Positions 52,041 through 61,411 are shown, counted from the first letter of the stretch. The stretch is DNA of 64,000 bases from Nocardia sp. NRRL S-836 (GCF_001279525.1 NZ_LGDY01000058.1:180889-244888), one strand, 5' to 3'. Notes: generated by a model not told the origin, from the sequence alone. A program made the numbers and translations.

Positions 52041-53680
52041 TGACCGTGACGACCTCCCGTGTCCTGCAGGTGGTACCGGACCGCCACGGCGCGTACCCGA
52101 CGATCGGCGACGCGATCCGTGACGCGCCCGATGGCGGCGTGATCTCGGTGGCCGGCGGCACCTACGCGGAGACGTTCGAACTGGTGGACCGCAGGCTGAC
52201 ACTGCGGGCGCACGACGGCGCCGACGTCACCATCGACGGCACCGGTGCGGACTGGCCGGCACTGCGGGTGCGCGGCGGATCGCTGACGCTGCAGGGAATC
52301 CGGATCCAGGCCGACGCCGAGGGCATCGTCGCCGCGGGTGTGGCGCTGACCGTGGAGCTCTGCACGGTCACGACCCGGCGCGGCCCGGCCATCAGCGTGC
52401 GCGACAGCCAGGGGTTCGCCATCAGCCGGTGCAAGGTCTCGGGCGCGGCGCAGGGCATCACGGTGGACGGCTCGTCCGGCCGGATCGACGGCACGCGGAT
52501 CGAGAACGTGGCGGGCGACGGCCTCGTGATCGGCCTCGGCGCGGACCCCGAAATCGCCAACTGCACGATTCTCGGCTGCGGCCAGCGGGGCGTGTACGTC
52601 TACCAGTACGCCCACCCCACGATCGAGGCCTGCGACATCTCCGGCACAGCGCACGACGGCATCGCCGTCGCGAACCACAGCCGCCCGGTCATCCGGCGCA
52701 CGACGATCCACGACGTGCAGGGCGCGGGCATCTCCTTCGGCGCGGACTGCGCCGGTTCCGTGCTGGAGTGCAGGCTGACCAACACCGCCGAACCCGCGAT
52801 CGCACTCGCCGACGGCGCCGCCCCCACGATCACCGAGGCCGTCCGCGCGGTGCGCTCCGGCGGCGACGACCTCGACGACCTGTTGAGCGACCTCGACAAC
52901 ATGGTCGGGCTGGCCGCGGTGAAGGCGGAGGTCCGCGCGGTCGTCGACGAGATCCAGGTCGACAAGTGGCGGCTCGGCGCGGGCCTCACCGTCGGCACGG
53001 TGAGCCAGCACCTGGTCTTCACCGGCGCACCGGGCACCGGCAAGACGACGGTCGCGCGCATCTACGGCAAGCTGCTCAAGGCACTCGGCGTGCTGCCGAG
53101 GGGCCAGTTCCGCGAGGTGTCGCGCCGCGACCTGGTCGGCCAGTACATCGGTCACACCGCGGAGAAGACGGCGACGGTGTTCGAGGAGTGCCTCGGCGGC
53201 GTGCTGTTCATCGACGAGGCCTACACGCTGTCCCGTTCGTCGGGCAACGGCGGCGACTTCGGCCAGGAAGCGATCGACACCCTGGTCAAGCTGATGGAGG
53301 ACCACCGCGACGGGGTGGCCGTGATCGTCGCCGGCTACACCGAGGACATGGACGGCTTCATGGCCGCCAACCAGGGTCTCGCGTCCAGGTTCGCGAAGAC
53401 CATCGAGTTCGAGAACTACGAGGCCGACGAGTTGTTGCTGATCATCGACCGGATGGCGACCGACGGCGACTACCGCCTGCACCCCGACACGCACCCGGTG
53501 CTGCTCGACCACTTCGCCCGCATCCGCGGCGGTTCGTCGTTCGGCAACGCCCGCGAGGCCCGCAAGCTCTTCGAGGGCATGCGCAAGGCCCAGTCACGAC
53601 GCCTGCGCGCCCTCGGCCGGATGCCCGACACCGACGAACTGCGCGGCCTGCTCGTCGAAGACGTCACGTCCTGCTTGTAG
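52040..53680 (+). CDS. EccA-like AAA+ ATPase with N-terminal beta-helix
   Basis: 546 residues; ATG overlaps the preceding TGA by one base. Residues 1-270 are a right-handed parallel beta-helix (repeating units such as GISFGADCAGSVLECRLTNT, PTIEACDISGTAHDGIAVAN). Residues 285-546 form a CbxX/CfxQ-type AAA+ domain with Walker A GAPGTGKTT, Walker B GVLFIDEAYTL, sensor GYTEDMDGFMAANQGL and arginine-finger region. Mycobacterial EccA has a TPR front end in place of the beta-helix. The AAA+ part probably dissociates substrates from chaperones in the cytoplasm, while the beta-helix may be the substrate-binding part. Confidence 0.9.
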   Translation: MTVTTSRVLQVVPDRHGAYPTIGDAIRDAPDGGVISVAGGTYAETFELVDRRLTLRAHDGADVTIDGTGADWPALRVRGGSLTLQGIRIQADAEGIVAAGVALTVELCTVTTRRGPAISVRDSQGFAISRCKVSGAAQGITVDGSSGRIDGTRIENVAGDGLVIGLGADPEIANCTILGCGQRGVYVYQYAHPTIEACDISGTAHDGIAVANHSRPVIRRTTIHDVQGAGISFGADCAGSVLECRLTNTAEPAIALADGAAPTITEAVRAVRSGGDDLDDLLSDLDNMVGLAAVKAEVRAVVDEIQVDKWRLGAGLTVGTVSQHLVFTGAPGTGKTTVARIYGKLLKALGVLPRGQFREVSRRDLVGQYIGHTAEKTATVFEECLGGVLFIDEAYTLSRSSGNGGDFGQEAIDTLVKLMEDHRDGVAVIVAGYTEDMDGFMAANQGLASRFAKTIEFENYEADELLLIIDRMATDGDYRLHPDTHPVLLDHFARIRGGSSFGNAREARKLFEGMRKAQSRRLRALGRMPDTDELRGLLVEDVTSCL

Positions 53681-53700
53681 GCACGCTACTGTGCGTGTTC

Positions 53701-54357
53701 GTGCGTGTTTTGGTGGTCGAGGACGACGAGAACCTCCGGTTGGCGCTCAGCGGTTCGTTGCGCGGCGCGGGCTTCGCCGTGGACGCGGTGGGCGACCTGC
53801 CCGCCGCCGACCAGGCGCTGTGGGTCAACTCCTACGACTGCGCCGTCTTCGACCGCATGCTCCCGGCCGGTGACTCGCTGGCCTACGTGCGCGCACAGCG
53901 GGCGGCCGGCTCGACCGTGCCGGTCCTGTTCCTCACCGCGCGTGACGGCGTGGCCGACCGCGTCGCCGGGCTCGAACACGGCGACGACTACCTCGTGAAG
54001 CCCTTCGCCATGGCCGAGCTGGTGGCGAGGGTCGGCAGCCTGTGCAGGCGGGTGAGCTCCGGACGTCCGGCGGTGCTGCGGTGCGGTGACCTGGAGATCG
54101 ACCTCGGACGGCACCAGGTGCGGCGGGCCGGCGTGCTGCTCACGCTCACCGCCAAGGAGTTCGCCGTGCTCGAACTGCTGGTGACACAGCAGGGAAAGCC
54201 CGTGACGCACGACGAGCTGATCGCTCACGCGTGGGACGAGGTGGTCACGCCCAGGTCGAACGTGCTGCCGGTGCTGATCGGCCAGCTCCGGCGCAAGCTG
54301 CACCAGCCGCCGATGATCCACACGGTGCCCGAGGTGGGGTACCGGATCGATCCGTAG
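53701..54357 (+). CDS. Orphan OmpR-family response regulator
   Basis: About 218 residues. Receiver with VVEDDENLR, phospho-Asp in AVFDRMLPAGDS and DDYLVKPFAM, then a winged helix ending HTVPEVGYRIDP. No histidine kinase adjoins it. It is clearly a paralogue of the regulator at 47,632-48,309, and could share that kinase or be uncoupled from phosphorylation. The start is ambiguous: GTG at 53,701 or 53,695, neither with a good ribosome-binding site. TACTGT at 53,687-53,692 could be a -10 box, which would make the mRNA leaderless. Confidence 0.88.
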   Translation: MRVLVVEDDENLRLALSGSLRGAGFAVDAVGDLPAADQALWVNSYDCAVFDRMLPAGDSLAYVRAQRAAGSTVPVLFLTARDGVADRVAGLEHGDDYLVKPFAMAELVARVGSLCRRVSSGRPAVLRCGDLEIDLGRHQVRRAGVLLTLTAKEFAVLELLVTQQGKPVTHDELIAHAWDEVVTPRSNVLPVLIGQLRRKLHQPPMIHTVPEVGYRIDP

Positions 54358-54448
54358 CTGCACTGCCCAGCGAGGTCGCGCACGGTGCGGCGCCTCGTAG
54401 CGGCGGACCGGCCGGCTTCTGGCGTGAACTGTCGTGCGCCGGCACGGG

Positions 54449-55288
54449 TCAGCCCGGCGTCACCACGAGGGTGACGGTGCGGTTCAGCGACGGGTCGGCG
54501 CCCACGTGCGGAGCCTCCGCCTGATCGGCCGAGCGCACGACGAACGCGGTCGCCGGCAGGTCACCCGCGCTCGTGAGCACCTCGACCGCGGCCGCCGCCC
54601 GTTCGACGGCGGTCGCCGAACCACCCGTGGCGGGGCTACCGGGCACGACGACCCCGTGGCCGTAGACGGTCACGCGCACGTTCCTGCCGCGCAACAACCG
54701 GCCCCACTGCTCCAGCTGCCGCCGTCCTTCGCGGCCGAGCTCGGTGCTGTCAGGCGGGAACATCCCGTGCCGGAACACGACGCGGACTCCGTCGGCGTGC
54801 GGTTGCAGGACGACGTCGGGGTTGGTCAGCTCGGCCACCAGGGCAGGGCGGGGATCCGGGGCGGTGGGGGTCTGCGCCACCGGCTGCGTGGTCACCCGCG
54901 CCGGTAGGGCGGCGACCGGCGGTTCTTCGTGTCGCGGCAAGGAGATCAGCGCGGCCAGTGCCGCGGCGGTCACGACTGCCGCGGCACCGGCGACAACCGC
55001 CACCGGCAGTGGACGGGCGCGTCGGCTGCCCTCGGTGATCTCGGTGATCAGCCTGGTTCCGGCCAGCGCGGACGGGTGCGCGGGATCGTCCGCCAGCACC
55101 CGGCTCCACGTCGCGTGGGCAGCGGCCAGGTCACCGCGTTGCGCGTGCACCCTGGCCAGCAGGTCCAGGGTGTCGTGCTCCTGACCCAGTTCTTCCAGGA
55201 GCCGGACGGCTCCGGCGTGGTTCCCGGACCGTGCCAGCTCTGCGGCGCGGGCGCGGTCGAATGCGCGCACGCGGGTGTCGATGGTCAT
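54449..55288 (-). CDS. TPR / TM / OmpA-like membrane protein in a chaperone operon
   Basis: 279 residues; ATG overlaps the Hsp70 stop (ATGA). N-terminal TPR-like helices (about 10-80, GNHAGAVRLLEELGQEHDTL, AHATWSRVLADDPAHPSALA), one TM helix (about 98-118), then an extracytoplasmic OmpA-like domain. That domain includes FRHGMFPPDSTELGREG, the helix QLEQWGRLLRG, VRVTVYGHG and a helix RAAAAVEVL. OmpA-like domains often bind peptidoglycan. As the last gene of the Hsp70 operon it could tether the chaperone to the cell envelope; this role is inferred. Confidence 0.75.
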   Translation of the reverse strand: MTIDTRVRAFDRARAAELARSGNHAGAVRLLEELGQEHDTLDLLARVHAQRGDLAAAHATWSRVLADDPAHPSALAGTRLITEITEGSRRARPLPVAVVAGAAAVVTAAALAALISLPRHEEPPVAALPARVTTQPVAQTPTAPDPRPALVAELTNPDVVLQPHADGVRVVFRHGMFPPDSTELGREGRRQLEQWGRLLRGRNVRVTVYGHGVVVPGSPATGGSATAVERAAAAVEVLTSAGDLPATAFVVRSADQAEAPHVGADPSLNRTVTLVVTPG

Positions 55289-57783
55289 CGGCGCCGTCCG
55301 TTGAGGCTGCGGACGCCACCCGGCATGCGCTCCGATGAGCCGGTGGGCCAGAGCGTGGCCAGTTCCTGGTTGACCGCGGAGAGCGCGCGCCAGTTCTGCT
55401 CGGCGATCGCGACGTTGCCCTCCGCGATCAGGGCACGGCCGCGCACCGGCTGGGAGAGCCCGGACAGGTTCTCGCGGAAGTGCTGGAAGAGGCTGATGTC
55501 GAATGTCTCGTCGCGCTTCATCACGCTGGTCGAGAGGTGGGCGGCGCGGCCGATCAGCTCCTCGGCGGCGTCGCGCTGAGGGTTGCGGCGCAGGTCGGTG
55601 GCCCGGCGTTCGATGTCGGCCAGCTCCAGGAGGTCGTCGGCCGCGCCCTTGCGGTCGAGCAGCTCCTTGCAGTGCTCGATCGAGTCGTCGAGCTCGTCGA
55701 GGAGGACGTGGAGCTCCTGCTCGTCCTCCACCTCGTCGAGGACGGCCTGGACGTCGCGCAGGCGTTGGTCTGCGGCGGCGGCGCTGCCGGGATCGGTGGC
55801 GGCGGCACGCACCTCGTCACGGGCGAGGCTGAGGAGCTGCTCGTTCTCGAGCCGGTCGAGCTTGCGCCGTGCCAGGGCGGACGCTCCGGAACTCTCCCCC
55901 AGCCGGGCGAGCCGGCCGTTCACCTCACGCAGTTCCCGTTCCAGGTCGGCCACGTCGGGCGGCTGCACGTGAGACAGGTCGATCTCGGCCTCGAACTGCT
56001 CGTCGACCAGCGGCACGTCGGCGACGACGGTGACCCGGCGCGAGTCGTCGACCTCGATGGTGATCTCGACCTCGCTGCCGCTGGGCAGGTCGACGCGGAC
56101 GTCCTTCGGCCTGATCTCGATCAGGCCGACGCGCAGGTTGCGACCGGCTCGCGCGCGCTCGCCCTCCACGATCGGGATGCGGATGACCGCGTCGGAGTCG
56201 GTGCGGTGCAGGGCGATCGTCGTGTAGAAGGTGCTGCCCGCGACGGCCGGGAGCCGGGCGCCCTTGTGCAGGACCGGCGCGAACGTGCCGTCCGCTTCGG
56301 ACAGTCCGATCGAGTTGGTGAGCACCTGGCCGCCGAGCTCGTTCGTCACGTGGGTGATCGACGCCGTGGCCGGGGTGACCTTGCGCGGGACGCCGTCACC
56401 GTCGACGAGCAGCACCTTGAAGGCGGACGTCGCCCGTTCGTCGATCTGCACCTCGGTGACGAACGTGCCCTGCCCGTCCAGGCTGACCTGCGGAGTGCGG
56501 AACGGCGGCGTACCGCCCCCGTTGTCGAGCACGACGTGGAAACGGCTCCAGTCCTGCCGGCAGGTGCTCTCGAACCGGCCCTGCACGGGCACCGTGCGCA
56601 GGCTGGTGGTGCGCGGGTACCGGAGGTCGGCGGTGAACTCGCCGGCGGCAGGACGTGCCCTCGGACGGTCCAGCGGCACGGTGCTCGCGAACACCGCCGC
56701 ACCTCGCGCGACCACCGTGGACGGGTCCTGGCTGTGGTCGAGCTCGATCCCCAGGCCCACACCGGGATCCGCGAGTCGTTCACGCAACCCTGGTGCCAGC
56801 GTGGGACCGCCGACGAGCAGCAGCCGGTCGACGTCGGCACTGCCCAGTCCCGCCTTGGCCAGCGCCTCCCGGCAGAGGTTGATCGCCCGCAGGTAGTACG
56901 GTTCGGCGACGCGGTCGGCGTCGTCGCGCCGCAGGGTGCACTCGAAGGTCTCCACGTGGCCGCCCCCGGTGTCGAGGTCGACGAGCACCTGGGCGGTCTC
57001 CGAGTGCGACAGCTCGATCTTGGCCTCTTCGGCGGCGGCCTTGAGCATGATGAAGTTCCGCTGCCACAACGGGTTGTCCCGGCGCAGGTCACGCAGGCCC
57101 AGCGAGGACTCGGCAGCGGGAACGAGCAGGCGTTCCACGATCGCCCAGTCGATCAGCTTGCCTCCCAGGTGCGGATCGCCGGCGTGGTCGAGCACCCGCA
57201 GCTCGCCGTCGTGCGTGCTGACCACAGCCGAGTCGAACGTGCCGCCCCCGAAGTCGAACACCATCCAGCACGCGTCGGTGCTCTCGTTCTGGAACCCGAA
57301 CCCGAACGCGAACGCGGCCGCGGTCGGTTCCTGCACCAGGGGGCAGTTGCCGAACCCGGCGAGCTCGGCGGCCTCGCTCGTCGCGTTGTTCTGGTGCAAC
57401 CGGAACGCGGCGGGCACGGTGATCACCGCGGCCTGCGGTGCCTCGCCGAACCTCCTGGCCGCGTCCGCGCGCAACGACTTCAGGACCTCGGCGGAGAGCT
57501 GCTGGGGCGTCAGCGCGACGCCGGCTTTCCGGAACATCCGGATCGCGCCGTCGAGGCCCATCTCCTGCTTGAACTCGCCGTGCGCGTTGCCGACATCGTC
57601 GCCGATCTTGCCGCGGGCGCGGTGGCCGACCTGGAGCACGCCCGCCTTGGGAATCCACACGGCGGACGGGGTGTAGTCCCAGCCCTCGTTGTTCTTGACC
57701 ACGGACACCGCTCCGTCGCGCACGACGGCCATCGCGCTGTTCGTGGTGCCCAGGTCGATGCCGAAGTCGATGGTGTCACGCAT
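55285..57783 (-). CDS. Hsp70-family protein (divergent DnaK-like)
   Basis: 832 residues, longer than DnaK (about 620). The ATPase domain is complete: FGIDLGTTNSAMAVV, the connector VQEPTAAAFAFGF, FDFGGGTFDSAVV, LLLVGGPTLAPGLRERL. Then a beta-rich region (about 370-590) and a long helical part rich in Glu/Arg (about 590-780, coiled-coil-like). No EEVD tail is expected in bacteria. The stop overlaps the TPR/OmpA gene start, and its start overlaps the GrpE-like stop by 8 bp. It appears to be a dedicated, not housekeeping, chaperone working with those neighbours. Clients are unknown. Confidence 0.93.
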   Translation of the reverse strand: MRDTIDFGIDLGTTNSAMAVVRDGAVSVVKNNEGWDYTPSAVWIPKAGVLQVGHRARGKIGDDVGNAHGEFKQEMGLDGAIRMFRKAGVALTPQQLSAEVLKSLRADAARRFGEAPQAAVITVPAAFRLHQNNATSEAAELAGFGNCPLVQEPTAAAFAFGFGFQNESTDACWMVFDFGGGTFDSAVVSTHDGELRVLDHAGDPHLGGKLIDWAIVERLLVPAAESSLGLRDLRRDNPLWQRNFIMLKAAAEEAKIELSHSETAQVLVDLDTGGGHVETFECTLRRDDADRVAEPYYLRAINLCREALAKAGLGSADVDRLLLVGGPTLAPGLRERLADPGVGLGIELDHSQDPSTVVARGAAVFASTVPLDRPRARPAAGEFTADLRYPRTTSLRTVPVQGRFESTCRQDWSRFHVVLDNGGGTPPFRTPQVSLDGQGTFVTEVQIDERATSAFKVLLVDGDGVPRKVTPATASITHVTNELGGQVLTNSIGLSEADGTFAPVLHKGARLPAVAGSTFYTTIALHRTDSDAVIRIPIVEGERARAGRNLRVGLIEIRPKDVRVDLPSGSEVEITIEVDDSRRVTVVADVPLVDEQFEAEIDLSHVQPPDVADLERELREVNGRLARLGESSGASALARRKLDRLENEQLLSLARDEVRAAATDPGSAAAADQRLRDVQAVLDEVEDEQELHVLLDELDDSIEHCKELLDRKGAADDLLELADIERRATDLRRNPQRDAAEELIGRAAHLSTSVMKRDETFDISLFQHFRENLSGLSQPVRGRALIAEGNVAIAEQNWRALSAVNQELATLWPTGSSERMPGGVRSLNGRRR

Positions 57784-58246
57784 CTGGTTCCCCCTTGGTG
57801 TCGCCGGGACAGCCGACGATGACCTGCCCCATCTGAATGCGCTTGCCCGCCAGGTAGACGGTCGGGCGCACGGTTTCCCGCACGACCTCCCGGCTCAGTT
57901 CCGGGTCCGGCTGCGTCAGCAGCACCTCCAGCGACAGGCCGGGGTGGAAGTCGGTGCCGTCGTGGTCCTGGATCGTCAACCCGGCCTCGTCGAGCGCCCG
58001 CTGCGTCGCCTGCAGGTAGCGCCCCACGCGTTTGGCCTCCCGCCCGTCCTCCTCGGCCAGGCGGCCCAGCCGGCGCCGGGCACGCCAGAGGTTCGTCGCC
58101 GCCTCCGCGAGGTCCTTGTCGTCCAGCGGCGGTCCGGTGTCCGTTGTGGACTGCTCGACCAACGCGCTGAGCGAGAACGGATCCGGCCACCGCGGAGCGG
58201 CGATCCGGAACTGCCGGTGGTACCTGCGCTGTCCCCGCCCGATCAT
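57776..58246 (-). CDS. GrpE-like nucleotide exchange factor
   Basis: 156 residues; ATG after GGAAGGAG, overlapping the upstream gene's stop by one base. Helical middle (LAEAATNLWRARRRLGRLAE, RVGRYLQATQRALDEAGLTI), then the GrpE-like head: HDGTDFHPGLSLEVL, REVVRETVRPTVYLAGKRIQ, QVIVGCPG. It would exchange ADP/ATP on the coupled Hsp70. The N-terminal coiled coil is shorter than in housekeeping GrpE (about 190-200 residues). Confidence 0.8.
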   Translation of the reverse strand: MIGRGQRRYHRQFRIAAPRWPDPFSLSALVEQSTTDTGPPLDDKDLAEAATNLWRARRRLGRLAEEDGREAKRVGRYLQATQRALDEAGLTIQDHDGTDFHPGLSLEVLLTQPDPELSREVVRETVRPTVYLAGKRIQMGQVIVGCPGDTKGEPDA

Positions 58247-59715
58247 CACAACTCCTTCCCGGCCACCGCCACCGCGTGGGCGAACGGCGACGCCAGCACG
58301 AAGACCCCGCCACTCCACAGGAACGGCTCCAGGGCCTCCGGCGGCAGGTTCTCGACCACGTTCCAGCCGAGGGCGAACCCGGCGAAGCCGATCACGGCCG
58401 ACGCGGTTCCTCCGATCAGCGACCGGTACCAGCCCGCGCCGATGACGGTGAACGGCATCCAGGAGAGCGCCGCCGTCGCGATCGCTGCCACCCACGTCGG
58501 CCAGCCCAACAACCCGCTGACGCAGACCACCACCGCCGCGACGAACAGAGCGCACAACATCAGGTTCGACGGCCACAGGGCAGGGCGAAGCGCGGAAGTC
58601 GTCAGCTGGTGCAGCATCGCCTCGACCTCGGCCAGCTCCAAGGGGCTCAGCTGTTTCTGCCGCAGGAGCCGCAGCCTGCGCAGCGCCTCGGCCCTGTTGC
58701 CCGCGCGCAGCTGCTCGACCACGTCCGCTTCCCAGCTGGAGGCCGACCGGCTCGCCATGTTGCGCTCGATCGTGTCCCGGTCGCGGTCCTCGACCGCGAA
58801 CCCGAGCGCCTGTCGCAGCAACGCACGTGACCGGCGCTGGTCGATCTTGCCCAGCGCGAGCGCGCAGTTGTTCAGCACCACGGCGGTCCGGTTGCGCTGC
58901 CGGGCCGACCACCGGTGCTGCGCGTGCGGTGCCAGCGACTCGAGCAGGTTCGCCAGCGCCGGCAGCCCCTCCGCCTTCGTGGCCGCGGCGGGCCCGGAAC
59001 CGCTGTCCAGCAACGCGACCACCTCGTTGATCAGTGCGTCGATGCGGCCGGAGGTCGGCTCGGCGGCCATCCGGTGCCCGTCATCGATGAGCGACCGGGG
59101 CACGTCCCAGCTGCTGAGCAGGCGCGCCAGCTCCGGCCGGGCCGGCGCGAGTGCGACCTGCGGCGCGAGCAACGCCCTGGGCAACGCCTCACGCAGGCTC
59201 CCGACGGTGGACTCGTCCATCCTGCGATCGGCCAGTGCCCCGATCCGATGCCGCACGTGGTCCCAGAACCGCGGATGGTCCAAGGCGTCCATCCACCCGT
59301 CCGCCGCGTCGACCCACAGATCGTCGTCCGTCACCGTGTCGAGTGCTTTCGCGTGCGCCTCCACCGCGCTGTCGTGCAGCTCGTGCACCTCTCGCGGACA
59401 TCCGCACCCGTCAGGATCGCCCCACCACCAGAACAACTCGTCCACCAGCCGTTGCTCGGGCCGCTCCACCGCGTCGAACGCCTGCCGGACGTCCTGTGTG
59501 GACGGTGGTTGCGGCAGCGGAAGCCTGCGATCGCCGGGAACCGCGCCGAGGTCGAACGCACCGAGCAGGAGGTGTCGTTGCGCACGCACCCTGGCGGGCT
59601 TGGCATCGGTCGCCAGTCCGATGACGCGGAACGGGTTGCGTCGGTAGAGGTCCGGCCCTGCGATCTCACGCAGCCTCGCCTCGGCTGCGCGGCCCCTGTC
59701 CTGGCTGATCGGCAT
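58246..59715 (-). CDS. J-like membrane co-chaperone, first gene of the Hsp70 operon
   Basis: 489 residues; ATG start. The N-terminus has a DnaJ-like beginning (LYRRNPFRVIGLATDAKPARVRAQR, read in parts) but no HPD tripeptide, so it may bind Hsp70 without stimulating it in the normal way. A helical repeat-like body (about 90-370; HRWSARQRNRTAVVLNNCAL) is followed by four C-terminal TM helices (about 375-485). Its stop overlaps the GrpE-like start by one base. The order J-like, GrpE-like, Hsp70, TPR/OmpA with overlaps at each junction indicates one complex at the membrane. Confidence 0.7.
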   Translation of the reverse strand: MPISQDRGRAAEARLREIAGPDLYRRNPFRVIGLATDAKPARVRAQRHLLLGAFDLGAVPGDRRLPLPQPPSTQDVRQAFDAVERPEQRLVDELFWWWGDPDGCGCPREVHELHDSAVEAHAKALDTVTDDDLWVDAADGWMDALDHPRFWDHVRHRIGALADRRMDESTVGSLREALPRALLAPQVALAPARPELARLLSSWDVPRSLIDDGHRMAAEPTSGRIDALINEVVALLDSGSGPAAATKAEGLPALANLLESLAPHAQHRWSARQRNRTAVVLNNCALALGKIDQRRSRALLRQALGFAVEDRDRDTIERNMASRSASSWEADVVEQLRAGNRAEALRRLRLLRQKQLSPLELAEVEAMLHQLTTSALRPALWPSNLMLCALFVAAVVVCVSGLLGWPTWVAAIATAALSWMPFTVIGAGWYRSLIGGTASAVIGFAGFALGWNVVENLPPEALEPFLWSGGVFVLASPFAHAVAVAGKEL

Positions 59716-59827
59716 GCTCTGAAGTTAGGGCCGCGTCTCCCGGGTTTCCGCGCTCTGGCCGGTTGCTGCCAGCGCACCATCGCGCGGTTCGCCTGCACGA
59801 TCCCGGCCAGGCGCAGCGGAGAGGTTC

Positions 59828-61105
59828 CTACTCGGTGCTGATGTCGAGCACTCCCGTCGTGCCCTCCACGTCGGACAGCACGAACACGGTGCCGCGCCCG
59901 TCCGCGGTACCGATCTTCCCCGTACCGCCCTGGCTGATCGACATCCGGCTGAAGGAGGTGGCGAGCATCAGTCTGCCGCCGCGGATCGATGTCGTGACCG
60001 TCAGGTCGCCCACGGTGATGTCGGTCCTGCCGGTGATCAGCACCTGGCAGGCTCCGGCTTTGCAGGCGGCGAGATCAGTACCGTTGCGCGCGGCCAGGGG
60101 CTGCTTCGGTTCCGCCGCTCCGTCGCGCGGGGAGCACGACGGCGCGAGCTCGTGGGACGCGGCGAGCGCGGGGCCGTGCCCCACGGCGGCGGCCAGCCCC
60201 TCGGCCTTCGGCTTGACCGCGGCGGCAGCGGCCTTGGCCAGCGCGACCTGGTCCGGCAAGCCGGCGAGCTGCTCGGGGTCGGCAAGGCCGCGGTGGTCCT
60301 TCGGCAGCTTCCCCGCCTCTTCCCGCAGCGCGGTCAGCAGCGTGTCGCGGAAGGTGTCCGCCTCCTTGACACCGGTCGACGTCAGCTCGGCGATCTTCGC
60401 GGCACCACCGCTGATCGCCGAGCTCGTCGTCCTGAGGTAGTCCTCCAGTTCGTACGAGGCGAACCGGGGATCGTCGTCCACGATGTCGGCGGTGTCGGTG
60501 CTCAGCCCGGTGATCGAGGTGACGGTGGCGCACATCCGGTCCGCCCACGTCACGAGTTCCCGCGTCGGCGCGGGGTCCGGCAACTTCACGGTGCGAACGG
60601 GTTCGCAGGCGGGCGTCAGGTTGTACGAGGTGAGCAGCTCGGGCGTGTTCTCGGCGACACCGGTGAGCTGCCGCCGCACCGGACCGAGGCCGGAGACCAG
60701 CTCCGCGACCTGCTTCTTCTTCGCCTGTGCGTCGGCTTCCGGCAAGGTCATCAGTGAGTTGTCATCCGCGGCCGGCAGCTGTGGCCGGACACCTTCAAGC
60801 GCCTTGACCAGCCCGGCGACGTGCTCGTCCGCCGCAGCGATCTTCGACGGCTTCACCCTCTTGAGCGCCTTCGTCGCGTCGTCGACGCTGCTGACCACCG
60901 ACCGCACGTACGAGGAGGGACTGGAGTCCGCCGGTTTCACGACGTCTTCCAGCGCCTTCTCGTGCGAGCACACCACGGTCGCCCACTCGACCAGCTGCCG
61001 GGTGGGCGGAGGCGGCGGTGGTGCGGCCGGGGCCGAGTCCGGTCCGGCCGCCGAACACCCGGCCGCCACGAGAGCAACGGTCACTGCCGAGATGAGTTCA
61101 CGCAT
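59828..61105 (-). CDS. Lipoprotein with two related Cys-containing helical domains
   Basis: 425 residues from MRELISAVTVALVAAGC, a lipobox signal (VAAGC). Two domains look related: WATVVCSHEKALEDVVKP (about 40-175) and WADRMCATVTSITGLSTD (about 185-325). Each has a Cys near the start and another before its end (LTPACEP, LAPSCSP). The C-terminal part has KAGACQVLITG and a beta domain (VTTSIRGGRLMLATSF). An extracytoplasmic lipid-anchored protein of unknown function. It stands alone, 112 bp from the Hsp70 operon, same direction. Confidence 0.8.
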   Translation of the reverse strand: MRELISAVTVALVAAGCSAAGPDSAPAAPPPPPPTRQLVEWATVVCSHEKALEDVVKPADSSPSSYVRSVVSSVDDATKALKRVKPSKIAAADEHVAGLVKALEGVRPQLPAADDNSLMTLPEADAQAKKKQVAELVSGLGPVRRQLTGVAENTPELLTSYNLTPACEPVRTVKLPDPAPTRELVTWADRMCATVTSITGLSTDTADIVDDDPRFASYELEDYLRTTSSAISGGAAKIAELTSTGVKEADTFRDTLLTALREEAGKLPKDHRGLADPEQLAGLPDQVALAKAAAAAVKPKAEGLAAAVGHGPALAASHELAPSCSPRDGAAEPKQPLAARNGTDLAACKAGACQVLITGRTDITVGDLTVTTSIRGGRLMLATSFSRMSISQGGTGKIGTADGRGTVFVLSDVEGTTGVLDISTE

Positions 61106-61411
61106 GCGGGCCAGTTTCGGCGCCGACCACCGGAACCGGACGCCACTGGCAGCTTCCGGCCTTCTCCAGCCGTGGAAAGGAAGTCGGCCGGTGCAGCGGG
61201 GCAGCAACAGGGCGGCCAGTGCAGCGGCGTGAACGGCGGCACTTCGCCCAGGTCGGATCGGTGGGTCTGGCCACCGATCCCTTCGGTTCGCTCACCCTCC
61301 GCTTCCACCCGGCGGTGTGGTGACCCAACCCGATCGGAGCTACGCAACCGCGCCCGGCCCTCCGATGTTGTGAGCAGGCCCAGGTACCCACCACACCGTC
61401 CGGAGGAAGCA
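61106..61411. other. Divergent intergenic region without visible gene
   Basis: A 306-bp spacer between the lipoprotein gene (-) and the EF-hand gene (+). It should hold two promoters. I see no convincing hairpin, repeat or small coding sequence. Confidence 0.5.

Noticed and set aside
55480..57822. 780-codon forward frame opposite the Hsp70 gene
   Set aside because: The Hsp70 signatures are all on the minus strand; this frame is an antisense shadow.
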